DNA of 64,000 nucleotides from JADGOV01 sp963814355. GTDB taxonomy: Bacteria > Actinomycetota > Actinomycetes > JADGOV01. Position 1 is the stretch's first letter, and every line of letters starts with the position of its first letter. The notes under the pieces were generated by a model. That model saw nothing but the letters and a program-made list of their open reading frames with translations, made no database searches and was not told the origin of the DNA. Both the position numbers and the translations under genes were made by a program. Positions 8,015 to 15,881 of this stretch are shown here, piece by piece. The stretch is from positions 372,001-436,000 of the forward strand of contig CAWFCZ010000018.1 of the NCBI GenBank assembly GCA_963814355.1. The letters run 5' to 3'.

Positions 8015-8818
8015 ATGCCCAGCATTCGCCTTCCCGGTCGCCGGCCGGCCGCCGCACCCGGCCGATCTGCTAAGGGCGGCGAGTCGGGGGCCAAGCCCAA
8101 GGGCGCCAAGCCCGCCAAGCCCGCCAAGGTGAAGCTGCCGCGCGCCGAGCGCCGCCAGCGCCGCCGGGCCCGGCTGCAACAGCTGCGGCAGGCCTTCACC
8201 CTCACCCGGCGCAACGACCCGAAGATGCTGCCCATCGTGATCGGCGTCTTCGTCGGGGTCCTGCTGGTCTTCCTGCTGCTCGGCCTGCTGATCCACCACC
8301 CGGTCTACTTCACGATCTTCGGGGTGCTGTTCGGGCTGCTCGCCGGCTTCAGCGTCTTCGGCCGCCGCGCCCAGCGGGCCGCCCTGACCCAGGTCGAGGG
8401 TCAGCCCGGCGCCGCGGTCGCCGTCGTCCAGTCCATGCGCGGCCAGTGGGAGGTCACCCCGGTGGTCGCGGTAACCCGCAATCAGGACGTCGTGCACCGA
8501 GTCATCGGGCGCCCCGGAGTGATCTTGATTGGGGAGGGCAACGCGGCTCGGGTGGGCACGCTGCTGGGTCAGGAGAAGCGCCGCATCGCCCGGGTGGCGG
8601 CCGAGACCCCGCTGTACGACATCGTGATCGGCGACGCGGACGGGCAGGTGCCGTTGCGCAAGTTGCAGGTGCACCTGACCAAGCTGCCGCACAACCTCAA
8701 GCCGGCCCAGGTCCGGCTCGTCGAGGGCCGGATGCGCGCGCTGGGCGCCGCCAAGGCGCCGGTCCCGAAGGGACCGATGCCGCGCAACGCTCGGATGCCC
8801 CGAGGCCGGATGCGGTGA
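8015..8818 (+). CDS. DUF4191 membrane protein
   Basis: 267 residues. A basic, Ala/Lys/Pro-rich N-terminus (1-60) precedes two adjacent membrane helices (about 72-110), then a soluble domain and a basic C-terminus. It matches the actinobacterial DUF4191 family, whose mycobacterial member Rv2219 sits at the same place between lipA and glnA1. Function unknown. TATTCT (8003-8008) lies 6 nt before the ATG, with no Shine-Dalgarno sequence. In M. tuberculosis an RDD membrane gene lies between this gene and glnA1; here a repeat-bearing intergenic region replaces it. Confidence 0.85.
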   Translation: MPSIRLPGRRPAAAPGRSAKGGESGAKPKGAKPAKPAKVKLPRAERRQRRRARLQQLRQAFTLTRRNDPKMLPIVIGVFVGVLLVFLLLGLLIHHPVYFTIFGVLFGLLAGFSVFGRRAQRAALTQVEGQPGAAVAVVQSMRGQWEVTPVVAVTRNQDVVHRVIGRPGVILIGEGNAARVGTLLGQEKRRIARVAAETPLYDIVIGDADGQVPLRKLQVHLTKLPHNLKPAQVRLVEGRMRALGAAKAPVPKGPMPRNARMPRGRMR

Positions 8819-8870
8819 GCCCGGCGATGCTCTCGGTCCGGCCGCGGGGCATATCGGGCGGACCCGGGGT

Positions 8871-9004
8871 GGCTCTCGGGCCTACCCCGGCAACCGCCGC
8901 CCCCCTCTCCGGTGATCCAGGCCCCGCTGACCACAGCCGGTGGGGGCTGGCCGGCCCTGGATCACCGGCCCGGGCGGCGGGGCAAGGGCGGCGGGCAAGG
9001 GAGG
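8871..9004 (+). repeat. Dispersed palindromic repeat, complete composite copy
   Basis: The complete version: left flank (8871-8908), 60-bp hairpin with CCGGTGATCCAGG arms (8909-8968) and G-rich tail (to about 9004). The flank matches 4558-4620 and the hairpin matches 4701-4760, both inverted. It fills much of the 396-bp space between the DUF4191 gene and glnA1, upstream of the GlnR site. I see no gene in 8819-9214. Confidence 0.85.
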
Positions 9005-9070
9005 GGCCGGGAGCCGGGGCCCGGGCGGCGGGCAGGAGGACGGGGCGGACGGAGCCCCCGGGCCACGGAC

Positions 9071-9108
9071 GTAATCCGAAGGAAACATTCGGGACACGGC
9101 CGGGAAAC
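9071..9108 (+). promoter_or_regulatory. GlnR-type nitrogen operator upstream of glnA1
   Basis: Four 5-bp boxes with 6-bp spacers: GTAAT, GAAAC, GACAC, GAAAC. This matches the actinobacterial GlnR pattern (gTnAC-n6-GaAAC-n6-GtnAC-n6-GAAAC) in spacing and nearly in sequence. It lies 107 bp before the glnA1 start, the usual place for nitrogen control of glnA. Confidence 0.8.
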
Positions 9109-9214
9109 CGCTCCCGGCTACTTTCGGCAGCAGTACGGCTCGGCGACGCGATACCCATCCTGCCGGGCCGGGACACGATGTCCACAATCGCGTAGGCAGC
9201 CCAGGAGGCCGGTC

Positions 9215-10645
9215 TTGTTCAACTCCGCCGATGAGGTACTCGGCTACATCAAGGACAACGACGTCCAGTTCGTTGACGTCCGGTTCTGTGACTTGCCGGG
9301 GGTGATGCAGCACTACACCTTCCCGGCGGAGAACTTCTCCGAGAGTGCCTTCACCGACGGGCTGATGTTCGACGGATCCTCGATTCGCGGCTTCCAGGCG
9401 ATCCACGAGTCCGACATGCTGCTCCTGCCGGACCCGAGCACCGCGGTGATGGACCCGTTCCGCCAGCACCCGACGCTGAACATGAACTTCTTCATCCACG
9501 ACCCGCTCACCGGCGAGGCGTACACCCGCGACCCGCGCAACATCGCCCGCAAGGCGGAGGCGTACATCGCCGGCAGCAACCTTGCCGATGCGGCGTACTT
9601 CGGGCCGGAAGCCGAGTTCTACATCTTCGACAGCATCCGGTACGACACCACACCCCATTCCGCGTACCACTACATCGACTCCGTCGAGGGCGCCTGGAAC
9701 ACCGGCCGAGACGAGGAGCCCCGCGGCGGCAACCTGGGGTACAAGCCGCGGTACAAGGGCGGCTACTTCCCGGTCTCGCCGAACGACCACTTCACCGATC
9801 TGCGCTCGGAGATGGTCCGCAAGCTCATCCTCGCCGGGATCGACGTGGAGATGCAGCACCACGAGGTCGGCACCGGCGGCCAGGCCGAGATCGACTTCCG
9901 CTTCGACACGCTGCTGAAGACCGCCGACAACCTGATGCTATTCAAGTACGTGGTGAAGAACACCGCCCACGCGGCCGGCCGCACCGTCACCTTCATGCCC
10001 AAGCCGATCTTCCAGGACAACGGCTCCGGGATGCACGTGCACCAGAGCCTGTGGAAGGACGGCAGCCCGCTGTTCTACGACGAGCTGGGGTACGCCGGCC
10101 TGTCCGACACCGCCCGGCACTACATCGGCGGCCTGCTCAAGCACGCCCCGGCGCTGCTGGCCTGGACCAACCCGACGACGAACTCCTTCCGCCGGCTGGT
10201 TCCCGGGTACGAGGCGCCGGTCAACCTGGTGTACTCCCAGCGCAACCGCTCGGCCTGCTGCCGGATCCCGATCACCGGCAGCAACCCGAAGGCCAAGCGG
10301 GTCGAATGGCGGGTCCCGGACCCGTCCTGCAATCCCTACCTCGCCTTCGCCGCCCTGCTGATGGCCGGTATCGACGGCATCCGCAACAAGATCGAGCCGC
10401 CGGAGCCGATGGACAAGGACCTCTACGAATTGGCGCCCGACGAGTTGTCCGCGGTGCCCACGGTGCCAGGCTCGCTGGAGGCCGTCCTGGACGCGCTCGA
10501 GCAGGACTCCGACTTCCTGCTGGAGGGTGGCGTCTTCACCACCGACGTGATCGAAACCTGGGTCGACTACAAGCGCTCAGCCGAGGTGGACGCCGTCCGG
10601 CTCCGCCCGCACCCGTATGAGTTCTCGCTGTACTACGACATCTGA
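9215..10645 (+). CDS. glnA: Glutamine synthetase type I
   Basis: 476 residues; forms glutamine from glutamate, ammonia and ATP as a dodecamer. Family motifs include FDGSSIRGF, FGPEAEFY, the HHEVGTGGQ segment, the SGMHVHQSLW nucleotide/ammonia-site region and NPTTNSFRRLVPG. The adenylylation tyrosine lies in KDLYELAPDE (about residue 404), and GlnE, which modifies it, is encoded nearby. TTG at 9215 is chosen because AGGAGG (9203-9208) lies 6 nt upstream and the next residues match GlnA N-termini; the longer upstream frame crosses the GlnR site. A strong terminator follows. Confidence 0.97.
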   Translation: MFNSADEVLGYIKDNDVQFVDVRFCDLPGVMQHYTFPAENFSESAFTDGLMFDGSSIRGFQAIHESDMLLLPDPSTAVMDPFRQHPTLNMNFFIHDPLTGEAYTRDPRNIARKAEAYIAGSNLADAAYFGPEAEFYIFDSIRYDTTPHSAYHYIDSVEGAWNTGRDEEPRGGNLGYKPRYKGGYFPVSPNDHFTDLRSEMVRKLILAGIDVEMQHHEVGTGGQAEIDFRFDTLLKTADNLMLFKYVVKNTAHAAGRTVTFMPKPIFQDNGSGMHVHQSLWKDGSPLFYDELGYAGLSDTARHYIGGLLKHAPALLAWTNPTTNSFRRLVPGYEAPVNLVYSQRNRSACCRIPITGSNPKAKRVEWRVPDPSCNPYLAFAALLMAGIDGIRNKIEPPEPMDKDLYELAPDELSAVPTVPGSLEAVLDALEQDSDFLLEGGVFTTDVIETWVDYKRSAEVDAVRLRPHPYEFSLYYDI

Positions 10646-10676
10646 TTCCGGGTTCTCGACCCCTTTCAGTAGTCGC

Positions 10677-10739
10677 CGAAAACGGCGGCTGACCTGCGGA
10701 ACGTCTTCCGGCGTCTCCCAACGTCAGCCGCCGTTTTCG
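10677..10739 (+). terminator. Strong intrinsic terminator after glnA1
   Basis: A perfect 17-bp inverted repeat (10677-10693 and 10723-10739, arm CGAAAACGGCGGCTGAC) with a 29-nt loop, about 30 bp after the glnA1 stop. The distal arm carries TTTT and is followed by TTGTTCT. Confidence 0.85.
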
Positions 10740-10766
10740 TTGTTCTGCGGCCCCAGTGCGGCCCCA

Positions 10767-10841
10767 GACGATCAATACCGGATCCGCTTCGCCTGGACCG
10801 GCAACGGCGCCAGTGACGTCGAGATCACCGACTACCCGTGA
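10767..10841 (+). pseudogene. Remnant of a HigB-type toxin (C-terminal end only)
   Basis: The last 24 residues of an open frame read DDQYRIRFAW then TGNGASDVEITDYP and a stop. The YRIxFxW...DVEIxDY pattern is the C-terminal signature of HigB/RelE-family mRNA interferases. The N-terminal two thirds are missing; the region upstream is the glnA1 terminator. The frame overlaps the higA remnant by a GTGA junction, as in intact higBA pairs. Confidence 0.6.
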
Positions 10842-10930
10842 ACCCGAGCGCAGCGATGACCGAGTTCCTGGAGCCGCTGGGCATCACGCAGTACCGACTC
10901 GCCCAGGCCACTGGGCTCCCTCAGACGTAA
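10838..10930 (+). pseudogene. Remnant of a HigA-type antitoxin (N-terminus only)
   Basis: A 30-residue frame contains EFLEPLGITQYRLAQATGLPQ, the start of the XRE-type helix-turn-helix typical of HigA (EFLxPLGIxxYRLAxxxGVP). A TAA then ends it, before the recognition helix is complete. It overlaps the toxin remnant by 4 nt (GTGA). The region from 10931 to 11086 shows no further recognisable gene. Confidence 0.6.
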
Positions 10931-11086
10931 ACATCCAGACCGACTGCGACGTCGAAGTCGAGCGCGACCTCCACGGCGACGAACTGGCCAAGGTGATCGC
11001 TCTACGCGCCGCTGGCGCACCGCCGCCGCCACCCTCCGGCAGCGGCGCAACCGGCCCGGCGACCAACGCTCTGGCACACTGTCGTG

Positions 11087-11905
11087 ATGGAAAGCGATTC
11101 GTCGCCGCGTGGATCAGCGCGGCTCGTCCGGCTCCCGCCACTGCTGCGGTGGTCGGGGGCTCGGCGCCCGCGGATTTGGGAAGAACTGATCTTCGTCGCG
11201 ATCGCCTATGAGCTCTATTCCTTGATCCGTAACGCCGTCCCGACTCGGGCCGCGAACGCCTTTGCCAACGCGTACGCGGTGCTCGGTGCGGAGCACGCTG
11301 TGCACCTTGATTTCGAGCCGGTGCTCAACTCCGCGATGGCCGGGGTCCATTGGCTGTCCCTCGTCGCAGCGTACTGGTACGCGACCATGCACTTTGCCGT
11401 CACCATCGGCGTGCTGGTGTGGCTGTGGGTCGCCCATCCGCTGCGCTACCGGGCCGCCCGGTCGGTGTTGATGGTCACGAACCTGGTCGCCCTGGTGGGA
11501 TTCTGGGCGTTCCCGCTGGCACCGCCGCGGATGCTGCCCGGCTTCGTGGATACCGTGGCCCGGGATCACATCTGGGGTTCCTACTCCTCCGCAGGCATCG
11601 CGTCGGCCTCGAACCAGTTCGCGGCGATGCCGTCCATGCACATCGGCTGGTCTCTGTGGTGCGGCATCGTCATCCTCACCCTCAGTCACCGACGCTGGGT
11701 GCGAGTGCTCGGCATGCTGTACCCGTTGATCACCTTTACCGTGATCATCGGAACCGCGAACCACTACCTCCTCGATGCCGTCGGCGGCGTTTTCGCACTC
11801 GCCTGCGGCTTGGCGGTGCAACGACTGCGATCCGGGCAGTCGGCGCTGGCGCCGCCGATGGCGTTGCCGTCGAACGTCGCATCGAGATGGTGCGACGCCG
11901 CCTGA
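11087..11905 (+). CDS. PAP2-superfamily membrane phosphatase/transferase
   Basis: About 272 residues with several membrane helices. The C-terminal half carries the PAP2 active-site parts SMHIGWSLW and GTANHYLLDAVGG, both with catalytic-type histidines. Proteins of this layout resemble inositol-phosphorylceramide-synthase-like lipid phosphatases; the substrate is unknown. CACACT lies 6 nt before ATG 11087, favouring this start over GTG 11084. It is convergent with the alpha/beta hydrolase (13-nt gap) and not obviously linked to nitrogen metabolism. Confidence 0.85.
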   Translation: MESDSSPRGSARLVRLPPLLRWSGARRPRIWEELIFVAIAYELYSLIRNAVPTRAANAFANAYAVLGAEHAVHLDFEPVLNSAMAGVHWLSLVAAYWYATMHFAVTIGVLVWLWVAHPLRYRAARSVLMVTNLVALVGFWAFPLAPPRMLPGFVDTVARDHIWGSYSSAGIASASNQFAAMPSMHIGWSLWCGIVILTLSHRRWVRVLGMLYPLITFTVIIGTANHYLLDAVGGVFALACGLAVQRLRSGQSALAPPMALPSNVASRWCDAA

Positions 11906-11918
11906 GCCAGGTCAGCGG

Positions 11919-12815
11919 TTAGCGCTCGCTCCGCAGGAAGCCCGCGACGGTTTCGTTGACCAACTGCGGCGCCTCCTCCGGCGCGAAGTGCCCGACGCCG
12001 GGCAGCGACACCAGTTCGGCCGTCGGCCCGAGGTCGCGGACGATCGCTTCACCCACCGGCAACGGCAGTACCGGATCGGCGGCCCCCCACAGCACCAGCG
12101 TGCGCGCGGTCGGCCGGCGCACCGACCGGGCGGAGCGCCGAACCAGCCTGCCCGGCACCCGCAGGATTCGCCTGTGGACCGCCGCCCGGTAGTAGCCGAG
12201 CATCGCCGACACCCTCGCCGGGTCGGCGTAGGCGGCCGCGTAGTGCTCCAGGTAGTCCCGGTCCAACGGCGGGTCCGCCCGCCAGGCGTAGCGGATCATC
12301 CGCCGGACCAGCTCCCGGCCGCCGAGGGCAAAGGCCACCTCCGGCAGCATCGGCAGGGCGAACAGCGGGATGTGAAACGCGCGCCGGTAATCGATGTGCC
12401 GGTACGGTCCGTTGATCACGACCAGCCGGCGGACCAAATCCGGCCGGGCGGCCGCCAGCGCGAGGGCCAGCGAGCCACCCCAGTCGTGGCCCACCACGTC
12501 GATCCCCCCGTCCACCTCGTGCAAGGCCAGCGCAGCAAGCTCGCGGACCAGGGTCGGCACATCGTAGGGTCCGGCGACCTCACTGCCCCCCAGCCCCTTG
12601 AGGTCCGGTGCGAGCACCACCCGGTCGCCGGCCAGCACGGGCAGCAACGACCGCCACACCGCTGCGGTCTGCGGCACGCCGTGCAGCAGCAGCACCGGGG
12701 TGCCGGCGGCTGTCGACGCGGCTGCGTGGTCGGCGTCGGGGCCGGCCCGGTACACCCGGAACCGAACGCCCTCCACCGCGACCTGGCGGCATTCGGCACC
12801 GGGCAACACGTTCAC
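11919..12815 (-). CDS. Alpha/beta hydrolase, epoxide-hydrolase/dehalogenase-like
   Basis: 298 residues. The oxyanion segment is LLLHGVPQT, the nucleophile elbow is VVGHDWGGS with aspartate as the likely nucleophile, and the catalytic histidine is in GVGHFAPEE. An Asp nucleophile with GHDWGG is typical of epoxide hydrolases and haloalkane dehalogenases, whereas lipases use Ser. The substrate is unknown. GTG at 12815 overlaps the glnE stop (GTGA), so translation is probably coupled to glnE. The frame is open upstream inside glnE, but the domain begins here. Confidence 0.85.
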   Translation of the reverse strand: MNVLPGAECRQVAVEGVRFRVYRAGPDADHAAASTAAGTPVLLLHGVPQTAAVWRSLLPVLAGDRVVLAPDLKGLGGSEVAGPYDVPTLVRELAALALHEVDGGIDVVGHDWGGSLALALAAARPDLVRRLVVINGPYRHIDYRRAFHIPLFALPMLPEVAFALGGRELVRRMIRYAWRADPPLDRDYLEHYAAAYADPARVSAMLGYYRAAVHRRILRVPGRLVRRSARSVRRPTARTLVLWGAADPVLPLPVGEAIVRDLGPTAELVSLPGVGHFAPEEAPQLVNETVAGFLRSER

Positions 12816-15796
12816 GGTGCGAAGACCCTTTCCACGACGGCCCGGGCGCGCCGGGTAAGCCGACGGTAGTCCTCCAGCAGCCGCGCCGGCTCGCTCGGGG
12901 GGTAGCCCAAGGCCCGGGCCACCACCGCCAGCTGCCGCCCGGTGGTCGGCACCGCGTCCGACGGACGGCCGGCGGCCAGCATGGCGGCGTTGCGGATCCG
13001 GCTGGCCAGCCGCCAGGCCTGGGCGAGCGCGTCGGCGTCCGGCGAGGTCAGCAGGCCGGCTTCGGCGGCCGCGCTCAGCGCCGGCAGCGTGCCGGTGATC
13101 CGCAGCGCCGGCAGGCGGCCGGCGTGGCGCAGCTGGAGCAGCTGAACCACCCACTCCACGTCGGCCAGGCCGCCACGGCCCAACTTGGCGTGCAGGGCCG
13201 GATCGGCGCCGCGGGGCAACCGCTCGCTCTCCACCCGAGCCTTGATGCGCCGGATCTCCCGGAACGCCGCGCCGTCGATGCCGCCCACCGGATAGCGGAT
13301 CGGGTCGATGGTGGCCAGGAAGCGGGCACCGAGTTCGGCGTCACCGGCGATCGGGCAGGCCCGCAGCAAGGCCTGGGCCTCCCACGGCGCGGACCAGCGG
13401 GCGTAGTAGGCGGCGTAGGAGGCGAGGCTTCGGGTCAGCGGCCCCTGCCGGCCCTCCGGGCGCAGGTCGGCATCGACGACGAGGGGGGGATCGGGCGCAG
13501 GTACCGCGAGCAGCCGGCGCATCTCGTTCGCCACCTCGGTCGCCGCCGCGGCCGCGACGTCGTCGGAAACCCCTACCGGATCGTGGACGAACAGCACGTC
13601 GGCGTCGCTGCCGTACCCCTGCTCCCAACCGCCGAGCCGGCCCATCGCCACGACGAGCAACCGGACCGGCAAGACGCCGCCACGCGCGTGCGACACCGTA
13701 CGGGTGGCCACGTCCAGCGCGGCGGCCAGCGTCGCCCCGGCGACGTCGGCCAGCGCCGATCCGACCTCGGACAGGTCGATCAGGCCGAGCAGGTCGGCGC
13801 AGGCGATCCGCAGGAGTTCCTGGCGGCGCTTACCCCGTACGGTGGCCACCGCCGCCTCGGCATCGTCGTTGCGGGCCACCGCCGCGGCGAACCCGGCCCG
13901 CAAAGCCTCGGCATCGCTCGGGCGCAGTTCGGCGTCGTCGGCCAGCATGGCGACCGCCTCCGGCGCCCGGCCGAACAGGTCCGCAGCGTACCGGCTGGTG
14001 GCCAGCAGCCGGGCCAGCCGCTCCGCCGCGGCTCCCTCGTCACGCAGCAGCCGCAGGTACCAGTGCGTGCCGCCGAGCGCCTCGCTGACCTGCCGGAAGG
14101 AGAGCAGCCCGGCGTCGGGGTCGGCCGCGTCGGCGAACCAGCCGAGCATCACCGGCAGCAGGGTGCGCTGGATCGCGGCCCGGCGGCTGACCCCGGAGGT
14201 GAGGGCCTCCAGGTGGCGCATCGCCCCGGCCGGGTCGGCGAAGCCGAGCGCCTCCAGCCGGGTACGGGCCGCCTCGGGCGAGAGCCGGGAGGCTTCCTCG
14301 GACAGGCTCGACGCTTCGGCCGGCAGCCGGGCCACCGAGGTGAGCAGCGGTCGGTAGAACAGCTTCTCGTGCAGCCGCCGTACCTCCCTCGCCTGCCGGG
14401 CATGCTCGGCCCGCAACCCGGCCACCGCATCCCCGGAGAAGCCGGCGGCCCGGGCCAGCCAGCGCAGGTCCCGTTCGGCGGTGGGCAGCAGGTGGGTACG
14501 CCGCAGGTGCTGCAGCTGCAGCCGGTGCTCCAGCAGGCGCAGGAACCGGTAGGCCGCCATCAGCCGGTCGGCGTCCTCGCGCCCGACGTACCCCCCGGCG
14601 GACAGCGCGGCCAGCGCGGGCAGGGTGCCACCGGCGTGCAGCGTCGGATCGGTGCGGCCGTGCACCAGCTGCAGGAGCTGCACGGCGAACTCCACGTCGC
14701 GCAGCCCACCCGGCCCCAACTTGAGCTCCCGGTCCAGTTCCGCGGCCGGCAGCGCCGCCTCGACCCGGCGGCGCATGGCCTGCACGTCGGAGACGAAGTC
14801 CGCTCGCCCGGCCGCCTGCCAGACCATGGTCGCGGCCATCCCGGCGTACCCCGCGCCCAGCTCGCGGTCCCCGGCGACCGGGCGGGCCTTGAGGAGCGCC
14901 TGGAACTCCCAGGTCTTGGCCCAGCGGTCGTAGTACGCCTGGTGGCTGGCCAGCGTTCTGACTAGCGGGCCGGACTTCCCCTCCGGCCGCAGGGCCGCGT
15001 CGACCGGCCAGAGCGCGCCCTCCGGGGTGATCGTCGAGCAGGCCCGCATCACGGCGGCGGCGAGGGACTCGGCCGAACGCAGCGCCGCGGCCTCGGAACC
15101 GCTCCCCTCGGCCGGCGCGGCCACGAAGATCACGTCCACGTCGCTGACGTAGTTGAGTTCCCGGCCACCGCACTTCCCCAGCCCGATGATCGCCAGCCGG
15201 CACGGTTCCCTCCCAGCCGGCTGAGCGGCTCGGGCGATCTCCAACGCCGCGGCCAACGCGGCGGCGGCGAGATCGGCCAGCGCGCAGCCCACCTCCTCCA
15301 GCGACATGGAGCCGGTGAGGTCGGCCGCCGCGATACCCAGCAACAGCCGGCGGTAGGTCACCCGCAACGTGTCCAGTGCCGCGGGCGTGCCGAGGTGCGG
15401 GCGGACGGCGTCCAGCAGCGTGGTGACCGGCCAGCCGGGCAGGTCCGGGCGTTGTCCGGGCTCCGGCGTGGCCACCACGTGCCACTGCGCCGGATGACGG
15501 GCCAGGTGATCCCCCAGGGCCGCACTGGCACCCAGGACGGCAGCGAGGCGTCGCCGGAAGTCCACATCCGTCCGCAGCCGGTCAAGCAGGTCCCCCCGGT
15601 CCGGCGCCACCTCGATGAGCCGCTCCAGCCCGCGCAGCGCCAGGTCCGGGTCCGCGGCTTCGGCCAGGTCAGACTCGAGGTCGGGATCGTCGAGGAACCC
15701 GAGCGCGGCCAGCCGCGCTTCGGCGGCCGCCGGCTCGCCGTATCCGGCCCGAGTCAGTCGGGTGCGCGACGTCTCCCCGCGCGGGTGCTCGCTCAC
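12812..15796 (-). CDS. glnE: Bifunctional glutamine-synthetase adenylyltransferase/deadenylylase
   Basis: 994 residues, the normal GlnE length. It switches GlnA activity by adding AMP to, and removing it from, the regulatory tyrosine. Both nucleotidyltransferase domains are visible: GLGKCGGRELNYVSDVDVIF near residue 205-220 and GRLGGWEQGYGSDADVLF near 720-735, each with the G..SD.D metal-binding pattern, and each followed by a helical GlnE domain. The target tyrosine is present in GlnA1 and absent from GlnA2. It is transcribed toward glnA1 and ends in an overlap with the alpha/beta hydrolase gene. The gene upstream on the same strand is glnA2 (85-nt gap). Confidence 0.96.
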   Translation of the reverse strand: MSEHPRGETSRTRLTRAGYGEPAAAEARLAALGFLDDPDLESDLAEAADPDLALRGLERLIEVAPDRGDLLDRLRTDVDFRRRLAAVLGASAALGDHLARHPAQWHVVATPEPGQRPDLPGWPVTTLLDAVRPHLGTPAALDTLRVTYRRLLLGIAAADLTGSMSLEEVGCALADLAAAALAAALEIARAAQPAGREPCRLAIIGLGKCGGRELNYVSDVDVIFVAAPAEGSGSEAAALRSAESLAAAVMRACSTITPEGALWPVDAALRPEGKSGPLVRTLASHQAYYDRWAKTWEFQALLKARPVAGDRELGAGYAGMAATMVWQAAGRADFVSDVQAMRRRVEAALPAAELDRELKLGPGGLRDVEFAVQLLQLVHGRTDPTLHAGGTLPALAALSAGGYVGREDADRLMAAYRFLRLLEHRLQLQHLRRTHLLPTAERDLRWLARAAGFSGDAVAGLRAEHARQAREVRRLHEKLFYRPLLTSVARLPAEASSLSEEASRLSPEAARTRLEALGFADPAGAMRHLEALTSGVSRRAAIQRTLLPVMLGWFADAADPDAGLLSFRQVSEALGGTHWYLRLLRDEGAAAERLARLLATSRYAADLFGRAPEAVAMLADDAELRPSDAEALRAGFAAAVARNDDAEAAVATVRGKRRQELLRIACADLLGLIDLSEVGSALADVAGATLAAALDVATRTVSHARGGVLPVRLLVVAMGRLGGWEQGYGSDADVLFVHDPVGVSDDVAAAAATEVANEMRRLLAVPAPDPPLVVDADLRPEGRQGPLTRSLASYAAYYARWSAPWEAQALLRACPIAGDAELGARFLATIDPIRYPVGGIDGAAFREIRRIKARVESERLPRGADPALHAKLGRGGLADVEWVVQLLQLRHAGRLPALRITGTLPALSAAAEAGLLTSPDADALAQAWRLASRIRNAAMLAAGRPSDAVPTTGRQLAVVARALGYPPSEPARLLEDYRRLTRRARAVVERVFAP

Positions 15797-15881
15797 CGAT
15801 CGGCGCGCAGCGGCCGCAGGCGAGGCTGGGCATGGTCGGCCACGGGTTTACGGTATCGGCGCAAAGACCTCTGCCGCCGGG

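Noticed and set aside
10931..11083. Frame with DVEVERDLHGDELAKVIALRAA
   Set aside because: Too short, with no known domain and no start signal; it may be debris next to the higBA remnant but I cannot support a gene.
12608..14965. Long plus-strand frame of 785 codons opposite glnE
   Set aside because: It is the antisense shadow of glnE: Arg/Gly/Pro/Gln-rich, no domain, and produced by GC-rich third positions.
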